20,715 bases of DNA, from positions 1 to 20,715 of the forward strand of contig CAZCSH010000006.1 of NCBI GenBank assembly GCA_964501545.1, written 5' to 3'. The position numbers were made by a program, and so were the translations under genes. The stretch's first letter is position 1, and the number at the start of each line of letters is the position of its first letter. This document shows, piece by piece, positions 19,848-20,715 of the stretch. This DNA is from CAZCSH01 sp964501545 (GTDB taxonomy: Bacteria; Patescibacteriota; Minisyncoccia; Minisyncoccales; RBG-13-42-11). The notes below the pieces were generated by a model. That model saw only the letters and a program-made list of their open reading frames with translations. It was not told where the DNA came from and searched no databases.

Positions 19848-20699
19848 ATGAATTTAATTAGGATAAAATGTGCATTTTGCGGAAAATATTTTTCTAGAAC
19901 GACAGGACGCATAAATGAAGCTCAAAAATTCGGCTGGCGTCAATATTGCTCCATAGAATGCCAATCCCGAATTAGGCTTAGGAGAATTGAAAAATTGTGC
20001 GCAAATCCTAATTGTAAAAATAGGGTGTCTCGTGAATTAAACCAATTTAAAAAGTCTAAATCCGGACGTATTTTTTGTTCTTCTTCGTGCGTTGCTATTT
20101 TCAATAATCCATTAAGACGAAAAATTAAAACCTGTCCTATCTGCGGAAAACAATTTTCTGGCCAGAAAATCTATTGTTCCTCCGAATGCCACACTAGCAT
20201 ATTAAGAAAAAGCGATTCTCAAAAAAGAAGGGAAATTCTTAAAGAAATTAAAGTTTTTTACGATAAGCGAGGAAGAATCCCGGTTAAGAAAGAGAGACCG
20301 GGACTGGCTTGGAGAGCACAAAAAGTTTTTAACTCCTGGAACAAGGCTATCCAAATGGCGGGATTTGAGCCGAATCCAGTTATATTTTCAAGGAAGTTTA
20401 TTGCCAAGGACGGTCATAAATGTGACTCCTTCGCAGAAAAAATAATTGACGACTGGCTATATTCTAATAACGTAGAGCATCAACGAAATATCCCCTATCC
20501 AAATAGTTCCTATACTGCTGATTTTTTGATAAAAGGAAAACTCGTAGAATTTCTTGGACTAAATGGCGAACTTAAAGAATACGATAAGAATACGAAATTA
20601 AAAGAGAAATTAGCAAAAAAATATAAAATAAAATTGATCAAAATTTTTCCAAAAGATTTATTGCCAGTTAACCATCTTTCAGAAATTATAAAAAATTAA
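19848..20699 (+). CDS. Putative free-standing homing endonuclease with three zinc knuckles
   Basis: The chosen ATG (MNLIRIKCAFCGKYF) gives 283 residues; upstream in-frame codons lie in the tRNA. Three four-cysteine modules are visible: C8/C11/C34/C38, C51/C56/C77/C81 and C96/C99/C110/C114, with YCSxxC endings typical of treble-clef DNA-binding fingers. Residues about 126-175 (ILKEIKVFYDKRGRIPV ... FNSWNKAIQMAGFEPN) match the homing-endonuclease-associated repeat pattern. The C-terminal part has FAEKIIDDWL (E197), YTADFLIKGKLVEFLG (D225, E234), consistent with a Vsr/DUF559-like PD-(D/E)XK nuclease core. It starts 8 bases after the tRNA-Pro. Exact catalytic family and target are inferred. An A/T-rich composition contrasts with the tRNA. 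Confidence 0.7.
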   Translation: MNLIRIKCAFCGKYFSRTTGRINEAQKFGWRQYCSIECQSRIRLRRIEKLCANPNCKNRVSRELNQFKKSKSGRIFCSSSCVAIFNNPLRRKIKTCPICGKQFSGQKIYCSSECHTSILRKSDSQKRREILKEIKVFYDKRGRIPVKKERPGLAWRAQKVFNSWNKAIQMAGFEPNPVIFSRKFIAKDGHKCDSFAEKIIDDWLYSNNVEHQRNIPYPNSSYTADFLIKGKLVEFLGLNGELKEYDKNTKLKEKLAKKYKIKLIKIFPKDLLPVNHLSEIIKN

Positions 20700-20700
20700 T

Positions 20701-20715
20701 TCCCGGCACCCCGAC
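20701..20715 (+). other. Possible partial copy of the tRNA-Pro 3' end at the window edge
   Basis: TCCCGGCACCCCGAC resembles the tRNA 3' end (CCGGATGCCCCGAC): the last seven bases CCCCGAC are identical and CCGG also occurs. The match is short and imperfect, about 11 of 16 positions. It may be an attachment-like duplication or chance. Confidence 0.25.

Noticed and set aside
19768..20715. tRNA gene interrupted by a group I intron containing the endonuclease ORF
   Set aside because: The tRNA folds completely upstream of the ORF, and I saw no group I core elements; only the 3'-end-like bases at the window edge remain unexplained.

Overview
The window looks like a piece of a Patescibacteria (CPR, probably Parcubacteria-like) genome. 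It is low in GC with tightly packed genes. It carries the str-S10-spc ribosomal protein cluster without rpmD (L30), a known trait of that group, and most start codons lack a clear Shine-Dalgarno sequence. The rank below phylum is a guess.

Layout. All genes up to 19473 are on the minus strand, so transcription runs from high to low coordinates. It begins with an M50-type site-2 protease (19473-18853), then rpsL, rpsG, fusA and tuf (str block), then rpsJ, rplC, rplD, rplW, rplB, rpsS, rplV, rpsC, rplP, rpmC, rpsQ (S10 block), then rplN, rplX, rplE, rpsZ, rpsH, rplF, rplR, rpsE, rplO, secY, adk (spc block). A 100-N scaffold gap follows, then map, a GT2 glycosyltransferase and galT. Divergent on the plus strand are rpmB (L28), a tRNA-Pro(GGG)-like gene, and a zinc-finger protein with homing-endonuclease features that reaches almost to the window end.

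Function. Nearly everything serves translation (ribosomal proteins, EF-G, EF-Tu, methionine aminopeptidase), protein export (SecY) and nucleotide balance (adenylate kinase). The galT/glycosyltransferase pair belongs to sugar-nucleotide and glycan metabolism. Downstream of map, the usual infA-rpmJ-rpsM-rpsK-rpsD-rpoA-rplQ block is not present.

The most unusual content is a family of short palindromic repeats scattered through this otherwise conserved cluster. The long form has two hairpins: TACCGAGC, variable stem 1, GCGAAGGTGAA, variable stem 2, then GCC. The short form is a single hairpin inside GCGAAGCTCGAAATGA...TCATTGAGC. Stem sequences differ completely between copies but stay self-complementary. 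Copies abut the start codons of rplN and rplX, supply the stop codons of adk, rplC and galT, lie in the tuf leader, flank the scaffold gap, and in one case sit in frame inside the G domain of EF-G. This resembles the Rickettsia palindromic elements in behaviour, though no homology to them is claimed. A separate MITE-like element with perfect 15-bp terminal inverted repeats and TCAA flanks separates rpsJ from rplC. Predicted promoters at the divergent rpmB/protease region and at rpsL imply leaderless or nearly leaderless transcripts, while tuf has a near-consensus promoter and a structured leader.
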